From Nectonema munidae (taxonomy: Eukaryota > Nematomorpha > Nectonematoida > Nectonematidae), in the NCBI GenBank assembly GCA_030549495.1, contig JAUIRK010000504.1, positions 1-64,000 on the forward strand: a DNA stretch of 64,000 bases. Direction: 5' to 3'. The translations under genes and the position numbers were made by a program. Positions 23,501 to 34,983 of the stretch are shown here, one piece after another. Under the pieces are notes generated by a model. That model was not told the DNA's origin, searched no databases, and saw only the letters and a program-made list of their open reading frames with translations. Positions within the stretch are counted from its first letter, which is position 1, and each line of letters begins with the position of its first letter.

Positions 23501-26054
23501 GTGCCCAATATTTGTGCCTGCCTGTGTTTGAGTGCCTTCTATTTGTGCCTGCCTGTGTTTGTGTCCTCCTTGTTTGTGCGTTCCTGTCTTTGTGTGGCCC
23601 CTGTAGGTGTTTACCTGTTTTAAAGTGCTCCCTTTTTCTGGCTGAATCTGTTTAAGTGCTACCTGTTTGTGCTTGCATGTGTTTAAGTTTTCCCTGTTTG
23701 TGCCTGCCTGTGTTTAAATCCTCCCTGTTTGTGCCTGCCTGTGTTTGAGTGCTCGCTGTTTGTGCCTGCCTGTGTTTGAGTGCTCCTGTTTCAACCTGCC
23801 TGTGTTTGAGTGCTCCTTATTTGTGTTGCCTGTGTTATAGTGTCCCATGTTTGAGTCCCTCTTGTTTTTGCTGCTTGTGCCTTCCTGTGTTTGAATGCCC
23901 CTTGTTGGTGCTTGCCTGTGTTAAAGTACTCCCTTTTTGAGCCTGAATCTGTTTAAGTGCTCCCTGTTTGTGACTGCCTGTGTTATAGTGCCCCATGTTT
24001 GTGCCTGCCTCTGTTTGAGTGCCTCCTGTTGTTTGAGTGCTCTCTGTTTGTGTCTGTCCGTGCTTGAGTGCCCAATATTTGTGCCTGCCTGTGTTTGAGT
24101 GCCATCTGTTTGTGCCTGCCTGTGTTTGTTTCCTCCTTGTTTGTGCGTTCCTGTTTTTGTGTGGCCCCTGTAGGTGTTTACCTGTTTTAAAGTGCTCCCT
24201 TTTTCTGGCTGAATCTGTTTAAGTGCTACCTGTTTGTGCTTAAATGTGTTTAAGTTTTCCCTGTTTGTGCCTGCCTGTGTTTAAATCCTCCCTGTTTGTG
24301 CCTGCCTGTGTTTGAGTGCTCGCTGTTTGTGCCTGCCTGTGTTTGAGTGCTCCCTGTTTCAACCTGCCTGTGTTTGAGTGCTCCTTATTTGTGTCTGCCT
24401 GTGTTATAGTGTCCCATGTTTGAGTCCCTCTTGTTTTTGCCTGCTTGTGCCTTCCTGTGTTTGAATGCCCCTTGTTGGTGCTTGCCTGTGTTAAAGTACT
24501 CCCTTTTTGAGCCTGAATCTGTTTAAGTGCTCCCTGTTTGTGAGTGCCTGTGTTATAGTGCCCCATGTTTGTGCCTGCCTCTGTTTGAGTGCCTCCTGTT
24601 GTTTGAGTGCTCCCTGTTTGTGTCTGTCCGTGCTTGAGTGCCCAATATTTGTGCCTGCCTGTGTTTGAGTGCCATCTGTTTGTGCCTGCCTGTGTTTGTG
24701 TCCTCCTTGTTTGTGCGTTCCTGTTTTTGTGTGGCCCCTGTAGGTGTTTACCTGTTTTAAAGTGCTCCCTTTTTCTGGCTGAATCTGTTTAAGTGCTACC
24801 TGTTTGTGCTTAAATGTGTTTAAGTTTTCCCTGTTTGTGCCTGCCTGTGTTTAAATCCTCCCTGTTTGTGCCTGCCTGTGTTTGAGTGCTCGCTGTTTGT
24901 GCCTGCCTGTGTTTGAGTGCTCCCTGTTTCAACCTGCCTGTGTTTGAGTGCTCCTTATTTGTGTCTGCCTGTGTTATAGTGTCCCATGTTTGAGTCCCTC
25001 TTGTTTTTGCCTGCTTGTGCCTTCCTGTGTTTGAATGCCCCTTGTTGGTGCTTGCCTGTGTTAAAGTACTCCCTTTTTGAGCCTGAATCTGTTTAAGTGC
25101 TCCCTGTTTGTGAGTGCCTGTGTTATAGTGCCCCATGTTTGTGCCTGCCTCTGTTTGAGTGCCTCCTGTTGTTTGAGTGCTCCCTGTTTGTGTCTGTCCG
25201 TGCTTGAGTGCCCAATATTTGTGCCTGCCTGTGTTTGAGTGCCTTCTGTTTGTGCCTGCCTGTGTTTGTGTCCTCCTTGTTTGTGCGTTCCTGTCTTTGT
25301 GTGGCCCCTGTAGGTGTTTACCTGTTTTAAAGTGCTCCCTTTTTCTGGCTGAATCTGTTTAAGTGCTACCTGTTTGTGCTTGCATGTGTTTAAGTTTTCC
25401 CTGTTTGTGCCTGCCTGTGTTTAAATCCTCCCTGTTTGTGCCTGCCTGTGTTTGAGTGCTCCCTGTTTGTGCCTGCCTGTGTTTGAGTGCTCCCTGTTTC
25501 AACCTGCCTGTGTTTGAGTGCTCCTTATTTGTGTCTGCCTGTGTTATAGTGTCCCATGTTTGAGTCCCTCTTGTTTTTGCTTGCTTGTGCCTTCCTGTGT
25601 TTGAATGCCCCTTGTTGGTGCTTGCCTGTGTTAAAGTACTCCCTTTTTGAGCCTGAATCTGTTTAAGTGCTCCCTGTTTGTGACTGCCTGTGTTATAGTG
25701 CCCCATGTTTGTGCCTGCCTCTGTTTGAGTGCCTCCTGTTGTTTGAGTGCTCCCTGTTTGTGTCTGTCCGTGCTTGAGTGCCCAATATTTGTGCCTGCCT
25801 GTGTTTGAGTGCCTTCTGTTTGTGCCTGCCTGTGTTTGTGTCCTCCTTGTTTGTGTGTTCCTGTTTTTGTGTGGCCCCTGTAGGTGTTTACCTGTTTTAA
25901 AGTGCTCCCTTTTTCTGGCTGAATCTGTTTAAGTGCTACCTGTTTGTGCTTGCATGTGTTTAAGTTTTCCCTGTTTGTGCCTGCCTGTGTTTAAATCCTC
26001 CCTGTTTGTGCCTGCCTGTGTTTGAGTGCTCCCTGTTTGTGCCTGCCTGTGTTT
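20581..26054. repeat. Homogenised core, part 1: L and S HORs
   Basis: Unit 1 markers lie at 20,971, 21,541, 22,112, 22,502, 23,072, 23,478, 24,045, 24,615, 25,185 and 25,755. Most spacings are 570 bp or within three bases of it; those from 22,112 and 23,072 are 390 and 406 bp, shortened S types. The copies at 24,045 and 24,615 share GTGCTTAAATGTG in unit 7, the GCTCGCTG form of unit 9 and GTGAGTGCC in unit 16, so they look like direct sisters. A 976-bp offset links 22,352-22,679 to 23,328-23,655. No gene is visible. Confidence 0.9.
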
Positions 26055-26300
26055 GAGTGCTCCCTTTTCGCCTGCCTGTGTTTGTGTGCTCCTTGTTTGT
26101 GCTTCCTGTGTTTGTTTGCCCCTGTGGTGTTTCCTGTTTTAAAGTGCTCCCCTTTTGCCTGAATCTGTTTAAGTGCTACCTGTTTGTGCTTGCATGTGTT
26201 TAAGTTTTCCCTGTTTGTGCCTGCCTGTGTTTAATCCCTGTTTGTGCCTGCCTGTGTTTGAGTGCTCCCTGTTTGTGCCTCCTTGTTTTTGCCCTGCTTG
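26055..26300. repeat. Deletion-rich patch in the HOR array
   Basis: Monomers here have lost many single or paired bases compared with every neighbour: CTCCCTTTTCGCC, GTGCTTCCTGTG, GCCCCTGTGGTG, TTTCCTGTTTTAAAG, CCCCTTTTGCCTG and TTTAATCCCTG. The unit order (4, 5, 6, 7, 8) is still readable. Losses fall mainly in doubled bases, as expected from low-quality consensus sequence, though real decay is possible. Confidence 0.75.
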
Positions 26301-29300
26301 TGCCTTCCTGTGTTTGAATGCCCCTTGTTGGTGCTTGCCTGTGTTAAAGTACTCCCTTTTTGAGCCTGAATCTGTTTAAGTGCTCCCTGTTTGTGCCTGC
26401 CTGTGTTTAAGTCCAACCTGTTTGTGCCTGCCTGTGTTGGGTTTTCCCTGTTTGTGCCTGCCTGTGTTTGAGTGCTCCCTGTTTGTGCCTGCCTGTGTTT
26501 GAGTGCTCCTTGTTTCAACCTGCATGTGTTTGAATGCTCCTTATTTATGTTTGCCTGTGTTATAGTGTCCCATGTTTGAGTCCCTCTTGTTTTTGCCTGA
26601 TTGTGCCTTCCTGTGTTTGAATGCCCCTTGTTGGTGCTTGCCTGTGTTAAAGTACTCCCTTTTTGAGCCTGAATCTGTTTAAGTGCTCCCTGTTTGTGCC
26701 TGCCTGTGTTTAAATCCTCCCTGTTTGTGCCTGCCTCTGTTTGAGTGCCTCCTGTTGTTTGAGTGCTCCCTGTTTGTGTCTGTCCGTGCTTGAGTGCCCA
26801 ATATTTGTGCCTGCCTGTGTTTGAGTGCCTTCTGTTTGTGCCTGCCTGTGTTTGTGTCCTCCTTGTTTGTGCGTTCCTGTTTTTGTGTGGCCCCTGTAGG
26901 TGTTTACCTGTTTTAAAGTGCTCCCTTTTTCTGGCTGAATCTGTTTAAGTGCTACCTGTTTGTGCTTGCATGTGTTTAAGTTTTCCCTGTTTGTGCCTGC
27001 CTGTGTTTAAATCCTCCCTGTTTGTGCCTGCCTGTGTTTGAGTGCTCCCTGTTTGTGCCTGCCTGTGTTTGAGTGCTCCCTGTTTGAACCTGCCTGTGTT
27101 TGAGTGCTCCTTATTTGTGTCTGCCTGTGTTATAGTGTCCCATGTTTGAGTCCCTCTTGTTTTTGCCTGATTGTGCCTTCCTGTGTTTGAATGCCCCTTG
27201 TTGGTGCTTGCCTGTGTTAAAGTACTCCTTTTTGAGCCTGAATCTGTTTAAGTGCTCCCTGTTTGTGCCTGCCTGTGTTATAGTGCTCCCATGTTTGTGC
27301 CTGCCTCTGTTTGAGTGCCTCCTGTTGTTTGAGTGCTCCCTGTTTGTGTCTGTCCGTGCTTGAGTGCCCAATATTTGTGCCTGCCTGTGTTTGAGTGCCT
27401 TCTGTTTGTGCCTGCCTGTGTTTGTGTCCTCCTTGTTTGTGCGTTCCTGTTTTTGTGTGGCCCCTGTAGGTGTTTACCTGTTTTAAAGTGCTCCCTTTTT
27501 CTGGCTGAATCTGTTTAAGTGCTACCTGTTTGTGCTTGCATGTGTTTAAGTTTTCCCTGTTTGTGCCTGCCTGTGTTTAAATCCTCCCTGTTTGTGCCTG
27601 CCTGTGTTTGAGTGCTCCCTGTTTGTGCCTGCCTGTGTTTGAGTGCTCCCTGTTTGAACCTGCCTGTGTTTGAGTGCTCCTTATTTGTGTCTGCCTGTGT
27701 TATAGTGTCCCATGTTTGAGTCCCTCTTGTTTTTGCTGCTTGTGCCTTCCTGTGTTTGAATGCCCCTTGTTGGTGCTTGCCTGTGTTAAAGTACTCCCTT
27801 TTTGAGCCTGAATCTGTTTAAGTGCTCCCTGTTTGTGACTGCCTGTGTTATAGTGCCCCATGTTTGTGCCTGCCTCTGTTTGAGTGCCTCCTGTTGTTTG
27901 AGTGCTCCCTGTTTGTGTCTGTCCGTGCTTGAGTGCCCAATATTTGTGCCTGCCTGTGTTTGAGTGCCTTCTGTTTGTGCCTGCCTGTGTTTGTGTCCTC
28001 CTTGTTTGTGCGTTCCTGTCTTTGTGTGGCCCCTGTAGGTGTTTACCTGTTTTAAAGTGCTCCCTTTTTCTGGCTGAATCTGTTTAAGTGCTACCTGTTT
28101 GTGCTTGCATGTGTTTAAGTTTTCCCTGTTTGTGCCTGCCTGTGTTTAAATCCTCCCTGTTTGTGCCTGCCTGTGTTTGAGTGCTCCTGTTTGTGCCTGC
28201 CTGTGTTTGAGTGCTCCCTGTTTGAACCTGCCTGTGTTTGAGTGCTCCTTATTTGTGTCTGCCTGTGTTATAGTGTCCCATGTTTGAGTCCCTCTTGTTT
28301 TTGCTTGCTTGTGCCTTCCTGTGTTTGAATGCCCCTTGTTGGTGCTTGCCTGTGTTAAAGTACTCCCTTTTTGAGCCTGAATCTCTTTAAGTGCTCCCTG
28401 TTTGTGACTGCCTGTGTTATAGTGCCCCATGTTTGTGCCTGCCTCTGTTTGAGTGCCTCCTGTTGTTTGAGTGCTCCCTGTTTGTGTCTGTCCGTGCTTG
28501 AGTGCCCAATATTTGTGCCTGCCTGTGTTTGAGTGCCTTCTGTTTGTGCCTGCCTGTGTTTGTGTCCTCCTTGTTTGTGTGTTCCTGTTTTTGTGTGGCC
28601 CCTGTAGGTGTTTACCTGTTTTAAAGTGCTCCCTTTTTCTGGCTGAATCTGTTTAAGTGCTACCTGTTTGTGCTTGCATGTGTTTAAGTTTTCCCTGTTT
28701 GTGCCTGCCTGTGTTTAAATCCTCCCTGTTTGTGCCTGCCTGTGTTTGAGTGCTCCCTGTTTGTGCCTGCCTGTGTTTGAGTGCTCCCTGTTTGAACCTG
28801 CCTGTGTTTGAGTGCTCCTTATTTGTGTCTGCCTGTGTTATAGTCCCTCTTGTTTTTGCCTGCTTGTGCCTTCCTGTGTTTGAATGCCCCTTGTTGATGC
28901 TTGCCTGTGTTAAAGTACTCCCTTTTTGAGCCTGAATCTGTTTAAGTGCTCCCTGTTTGTGACTGCCTGTGTTATAGTGCCCCATGTTTGTGCCTGCCTC
29001 TGTTTGAGTGCCTCCTGTTGTTTGAGTGCTCCCTGTTTGTGTCTGTCCGTGCTTGAGTGCCCAATATTTGTGCCTGCCTGTGTTTGAGTGCCTTCTGTTT
29101 GTGCCTGCCTGTGTTTGTGTCCTCCTTGTTTGTGCGTTCCTGTTTTTGTGTGGCCCCTGTAGGTGTTTACCTGTTTTAAAGTGCTCCCTTTTTCTGGCTG
29201 AATCTGTTTAAGTGCTACCTGTTTGTGCTTGCATGTGTTTAAGTTTTCCCTGTTTGTGCCTGCCTGTGTTTAAATCCTCCCTGTTTGTGCCTGCCTGTGT

Positions 29301-30728
29301 TTGAGTGCTCCCTGTTTGTGCCTGCCTGTGTTTGAGTGCTCCCTGTTTCAACCTGCCTGTGTTTGAGTGCTCCTTATTTGTGTCTGCCTGTGTTATAGTG
29401 TCCCATGTTTGAGTCCCTCTTGTTTTTGCCTGCTTGTGCCTTCCTGTGTTTGAATGCCCCTTGTTGGTGCTTGCCTGTGTTAAAGTACTCCCTTTTTGAG
29501 CCTGAATCTGTTTAAGTGCTCCCTGTTTGTGACTGCCTGTGTTATAGTGCCCCATGTTTGTGCCTGCCTCTGTTTGAGTGCCTCCTGTTGTTTGAGTGCT
29601 CCCTGTTTGTGTCTGTCCGTGCTTGAGTGCCCAATATTTGTGCCTGCCTGTGTTTGAGTGCCTTCTGTTTGTGCCTGCCTGTGTTTGTGTCCTCCTTGTT
29701 TGTGCGTTCCTGTCTTTGTGTGGCCCCTGTAGGTGTTTACCTGTTTTAAAGTGCTCCCTTTTTCTGGCTGAATCTGTTTAAGTGCTACCTGTTTGTGCTT
29801 GCATGTGTTTAAGTTTTCCCTGTTTGTGCCTGCCTGTGTTTAAATCCTCCCTGTTTGTGCCTGCCTGTGTTTGAGTGCTCGCTGTTTGTGCCTGCCTGTG
29901 TTTGAGTGCTCCCTGTTTCAACCTGCCTGTGTTTGAGTGCTCCTTATTTGTGTCTGCCTGTGTTATAGGTCCCATGTTTGAGTCCCTCTTGTTTTTGCTG
30001 CTTGTGCCTTCCTGTGTTTGAATGCCCCTTGTTGGTGCTTGCCTGTGTTAAAGTACTCCCTTTTTGAGCCTGAATCTGTTTAATGCTCCCTGTTTGTGAG
30101 TGCCTGTGTTATAGTGCCCCATGTTTGTGCCTGCCTCTGTTTGAGTGCCTCCTGTTGTTTGAGTGCTCCCTGTTTGTGTCTGTCCGTGCTTGAGTGCCCA
30201 ATATTTGTGCCTGCCTGTGTTTGAGTGCCTTCTGTTTGTGCCTGCCTGTGTTTGTGTCCTCCTTGTTTGTGCGTTCCTGTTTTTGTGTGGCCCCTGTAGG
30301 TGTTTACCTGTTTTAAAGTGCTCCCTTTTTCTGGCTGAATCTGTTTAAGTGCTACCTGTTTGTGCTTGCATGTGTTTAAGTTTTCCCTGTTTGTGCCTGT
30401 CTGTGTTTAAATCCTCCCTGTTTGTGCCTGCCTGTGTTTGAGTGCTCCCTGTTTGTGCATGCCTGTGTTTGAGTGCTCCCTGTTTGAACCTGCCTGTGTT
30501 TGAGTGCTCCTTATTTGTGTCTGCCTGTGTTATAGTGTCCCATGTTTGAGTCCCTCTTGTTTTTGCCTGCTTGTGCCTTCCTGTGTTTGAATGCCCCTTG
30601 TTGGTGCTTGCCTGTGTTAAAGTACTCCCTTTTTGAGCCTGAATCTGTTTAAGTGCTCCCTGTTTGTGACTGCCTGTGTTATAGGATGTTGTGCCCCATG
30701 TTTGTGCCTCCTTTGTTTGAGTGCTCCC

Positions 30729-31149
30729 TGTTTGTTTCTGTCCGTGCTTGAGTGCCCAATATTTGTGCCTGCCTGTGTTTGAGTGCCTTCTGTTTGAGCC
30801 TGCCTGTGTTTGTGTCCTCCTTGTTTGTGGGTTCCTATTTTTGTGTGGCCCCTGTAGGTGTTTACCTGTTTTAAAGTGCTCCCTTTTTCTGGCTGAATCT
30901 GTTTAAGTGCTACCTGTTTGTGCTTGCATGTGTTTAAGTTTTCCCTGTTTGTGCCTGGCTGTGTTTAAATCCTCCCTGTTTGTGCCTGCCTGTGTTTGAG
31001 TGCTCCCTGTTTGTGCCTGCCTGTGTTTGAGTGCTCCCTGTTTGAGCCTTCCTGTGTTTGAGTGCTCCTTGTTTGTGACTGCCTGTGTTATAGTGCCCCA
31101 GGTTTGTGCCTGCCTCTGTTTGAGTGCCTACTGTAGTTTGAGTGCTCCC
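30729..31149 (+). repeat. Type S higher-order repeat, 421 bp (reference copy)
   Basis: The short HOR keeps L units 1-10 and 16-18. Units 11-15 are replaced by one 31-bp hybrid beginning TGTTTGAGCCTTCCTG. The arithmetic fits: 13 x 31 + 18 = 421. The hybrid looks like L unit 13 with its middle removed, fusing TGTTTGAG to CCTTCCTGTGTTTGA; this origin is inference. Most S copies also carry G in unit 8 (GCCTGGCTGTG instead of GCCTGCCTGTG). Further S or near-S copies start at 35,940, 36,939, 42,028, 52,490 and 56,319 (each about 421-422 bp), and shorter relatives at 22,112, 23,072, 32,860, 34,984 and 43,020. Confidence 0.9.
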
Positions 31150-34100
31150 TGTTTGTGTCTGTCCGTGCTTGAGTGCCCAATATTTGTGCCTGCCTGTGTT
31201 TGAGTGCCTTCTGTTTGTGCCTGCCTGTGTTTGTGTCCTCCTTGTTTGTGCGTTCCTGTTTTTGTGTGGCCCCTGTAGGTGTTTACCTGTTTTAAAGTGC
31301 TCCCTTTTTCTGGCTGAATCTGTTTAAGTGCTACCTGTTTGTGCTTGCATGTGTTTAAGTTTTCCCTGTTTGTGCCTGCCTGTGTTTAAATCCTCCCTGT
31401 TTGTGCCTGCCTGTGTTTGAGTGCTCGCTGTTTGTGCCTGCCTGTGTTTGAGTGCTCCCTGTTTCAACCTGCCTGTGTTTGAGTGCTCCTTATTTGTGTC
31501 TGCCTGTGTTATAGTGTCCCATGTTTGAGTCCCTCTTGTTTTTGCTTGCTTGTGCCTTCCTGTGTTTGAATGCCCCTTGTTGGTGCTTGCCTGTGTTAAA
31601 GTACTCCCTTTTTGAGCCTGAATCTGTTTAAGTGCTCCCTGTTTGTGAGTGCCTGTGTTATAGTGCCCCATGTTTGTGCCTGCCTCTGTTTGAGTGCCTC
31701 CTGTTGTTTGAGTGCTCCCTGTTTGTGTCTGTCCGTGCTTGAGTGCCCAATATTTGTGCCTGCCTGTGTTTGAGTGCCTTCTGTTTGTGCCTGCCTGTGT
31801 TTGTGTCCTCCTTGTTTGTGCGTTCCTGTCTTTGTGTGGCCCCTGTAGGTGTTTACCTGTTTTAAAGTGCTCCCTTTTTCTGGCTGAATCTGTTTAAGTG
31901 CTACCTGTTTGTGCTTGCATGTGTTTAAGTTTTCCCTGTTTGTGCCTGCCTGTGTTTAAATCCTCCCTGTTTCTGCCTGCCTGTGTTTGAGTGCTCGCTG
32001 TTTGTGCCTGCCTGTGTTTGAGTGCTCCCTGTTTCAACCTGCCTGTGTTTGAGTGCTCCTTATTTGTGTCTGCCTGTGTTATAGTGTCCCATGTTTGAGT
32101 CCCTCTTGTTTTTGCTTGCTTGTGCCTTCCTGTGTTTGAATGCCCCTTGTTGGTGCTTGCCTGTGTTAAAGTACTTCCCTTTTGAGCCTGAATCTGTTTA
32201 AGTGCTCCCTGTTTGTGAGTGCCTGTGTTATAGTGCCCCATGTTTGTGCCTGCCTCTGTTTGAGTGCCTCCTGTTGTTTGAGTGCTCCCTGTTTGTGTCT
32301 GTCCGTGCTTGAGTGCCCAATATTTGTGCCTGCCTGTGTTTGAGTGCCTTCTGTTTGTCCCTGCCTGTGTTTGTGTCCTCCTTGTTTGTGTGTTCCTGTT
32401 TTTGTGTGGCCCCTGTAGGTGTTTACCTGTTTTAAAGTGCTCCCTTTTTCTGGCTGAATCTGTTTAAGTGCTACCTGTTTGTGCTTAAATGTGTTTAAGT
32501 TTTCCCTGTTTGTGCCTGCCTGTGTTTAAATCCTCCCTGTTTGTGCCTGCCTGTGTTTGAGTGCTCCCTGTTTGTGCCTGCCTGTGTTTGAGTGCTCCCT
32601 GTTTGAACCTGCCTGTGTTTGAGTGCTCCTTATTTGTGTCTGCCTGTGTTATAGTGTCCCATGTTTGAGTCCCTCTTGTTTTTGCCTGCTTGTGCCTTCC
32701 TGTGTTTGAATGCCCCTTGTTGGTGCTTGCCTGTGTTAAAGTACTTCCCTTTTGAGCCTGAATCTGTTTAAGTGCTCCCTGTTTGTGACTGCCTGTGTTA
32801 TTGTGCCCCATGTTTGTGCCTGCCTCTGTTTGAGTGCCTCCTGTTGTTTGAGTGCTCCCTGTTTGTGTCTGTCCGTGCTTGAGTGCCCAATATTTGTGCC
32901 TGCCTGTGTTTTTTTGTTTGTGCCTGCCTGTGTTTGTGTCCTCCTTGTTTGTGCGTTCCTATTTTTGTGTGGCCCCTGTAGGTGTTTACCTGTTTTAAAG
33001 TGCTCCCTTTTTCTGGCTGAATCTGTTTAAGTGCTACCTGTTTGTGCTTGCATGTGTTTAAGTTTTCCCTGTTTGTGCCTGGCTGTGTTTAAATCCTCCC
33101 TGTTTGTGCCTGCCTGTGTTTGAGTGCTCCCTGTTTGTGCCTGCCTGTGTTTGAGTGCTCCCTGTTTGAGCCTTCCTTTGTTTGAGTGCTCCTTGTTTGT
33201 GACTGCCTGTGTTATAGTGCCCCATGTTTGTGCCGGCCTCTGTTTGAGTGCCTCCTGTTGTTTGAGTGCTCCCTGTTTGTGTCTGTCCGTGCTTGAGTGC
33301 CCAATATTTGTGCCTACCTGTGTTTGAGTGCCGTCTGTTTGTGCCTGCCTGTGTTTGTGTCCTCCTTGTTTGTGCGTTCCTGTCGTTGTGTGGCCCCTGT
33401 AGGTGTTTACCTGTTTTAAAGTGCTCCCTTTTTCTGGCTGAATCTGTTTAAGTGCTACCTGTTTGTGCTTGCATGTGTTTAAGTTTTCCCTGTTTGTGCC
33501 TGCCTGTGTTTAAATCCTCCCTGTTTGTGCCTGCCTGTGTTTGAGTGCTCCCTGTTTGTGCCTGCCTGTGTTTGAGTGCTCCCTGTTTGAACCTGCCTGT
33601 GTTTGAGTGCTCCTTATTTGTGTCTGCCTGTGTTATAGTGTCCCATGTTTGAGTCCCTCTTGTTTTTGCTTGCTTGTGCCTTCCTGTGTTTGAATGCCCC
33701 TTGTTGGTGCTTGCCTGTGTTAAAGTACTCCCTTTTTGAGCCTGAATCTGTTTAAGTGCTCCCTGTTTGTGCCTGCCTATGTTATAGTGCCAAATGTTTG
33801 TGCCTGCCTCTGTTTGAGTGCCTCCTGTTGTTTGAGTGCTCCCTGTTTGTTTCTGTCCGTGCTTGAGTGCCCAATATTTGTGCCTGCCTGTGTTTGAGTG
33901 CCTTCTGTTTGTGCCTGCCTGTGTTTGTGTCCTCCTTGTTTGTGCGTTCCTGTTTTTGTGTGGCCCCTGTAGGTGTTTACCTGTTTTAAAGTGCTCCCTT
34001 TTTCTGGCTGAATCTGTTTAAGTGCTACCTGTTTGTGCTTGCATGTGTTTAAGTTTTCCCTGTTTGTGCCTGCCTGTGTTTAAATCCTCCCTGTTTGTGC

Positions 34101-34413
34101 CTGCCTGTGTTTGAGTGCTCCCTGTTTGTGCCTGCCTGTGTTTGAGTGCTCCCTGTTTGAACCTGCCTGTGTTTGAGTGCTCCTTATTTGTGTCTGCCTG
34201 TGTTATAGTGTCCCATGTTTGAGTCCCTCTTGTTTTTGCCTGCTTGTGCCTTCCTGTGTTTGAATGCCCCTTGTTGGTGCTTGCCTGTGTTAAAGTACTC
34301 CCTTTTTGAGCCTGAATCTGTTTAAGTGCTCCCTGTTTGTGACTGCCTGTGTTATAGTGCCCCATGTTTGTGCCTGCCTCTGTTTGAGTGCCTCCTGTTG
34401 TTTGAGTGCTCCC

Positions 34414-34983
34414 TGTTTGTGTCTGTCCGTGCTTGAGTGCCCAATATTTGTGCCTGCCTGTGTTTGAGTGCCTTCTGTTTGTGCCTGCCTGTGTTTGTGT
34501 CCTCCTTGTTTGTGCGTTCCTGTTTTTGTGTGGCCCCTGTAGGTGTTTACCTGTTTTAAAGTGCTCCCTTTTTCTGGCTGAATCTGTTTAAGTGCTACCT
34601 GTTTGTGCTTGCATGTGTTTAAGTTTTCCCTGTTTGTGCCTGCCTGTGTTTAAATCCTCCCTGTTTGTGCCTGCCTGTGTTTGAGTGCTCCCTGTTTGTG
34701 CCTGCCTGTGTTTGAGTGCTCCCTGTTTCAACCTGCCTGTGTTTGAGTGCTCCTTATTTGTGTCTGCCTGTGTTATAGTGTCCCATGTTTGAGTCCCTCT
34801 TGTTTTTGCCTGCTTGTGCCTTCCTGTGTTTGAATGCCCCTTGTTGGTGCTTGCCTGTGTTAAAGTACTCCCTTTTTGAGCCTGAATCTGTTTAAGTGCT
34901 CCCTGTTTGTGACTGCCTGTGTTATAGTGCCCCATGTTTGTGCCTGCCTCTGTTTGAGTGCCTCCTGTTGTTTGAGTGCTCCC
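34414..34983 (+). repeat. Type L higher-order repeat, 570 bp (reference copy)
   Basis: This is a clean copy of the main HOR, chosen as reference. Units 1-12 are each 31 bp (34,414-34,785). Unit 13 is an irregular 56-bp unit (34,786-34,841). Units 14-17 are 31 bp each (34,842-34,965). Unit 18 is an 18-bp half unit (34,966-34,983). The total is 16 x 31 + 56 + 18 = 570. Recognisable units are: unit 1 (TGTCCGTGCTTGAG), 4 (TGTGCGTTCCTG), 5 (TGTAGGTGTTTACC), 6 (CTGGCTGAATCTG), 7 (GTGCTTGCATGTG), 8 (TTTAAATCCTCCC), 9 and 10 (consensus), 11 (TGTTTCAACC or TGTTTGAACC), 12 (GTTATAGTGTCCC), 14 (TTAAAGTACTCCC), 15 (GAGCCTGAATCTG), 16 (GTGACTGCC, then TTATAGTGCCCC) and 17 (CTGCCTCTGTTTG). Because 570 is divisible by 3, every copy repeats the same short open frames. 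Confidence 0.95.

Noticed and set aside
34018-34365. Recurring 115-codon minus-strand frames rich in Gln, Thr, His and Lys
   Set aside because: They are translations of 31-bp monomers read in reverse. Their length is set by the HOR, and they vanish wherever S or W order or indels occur.
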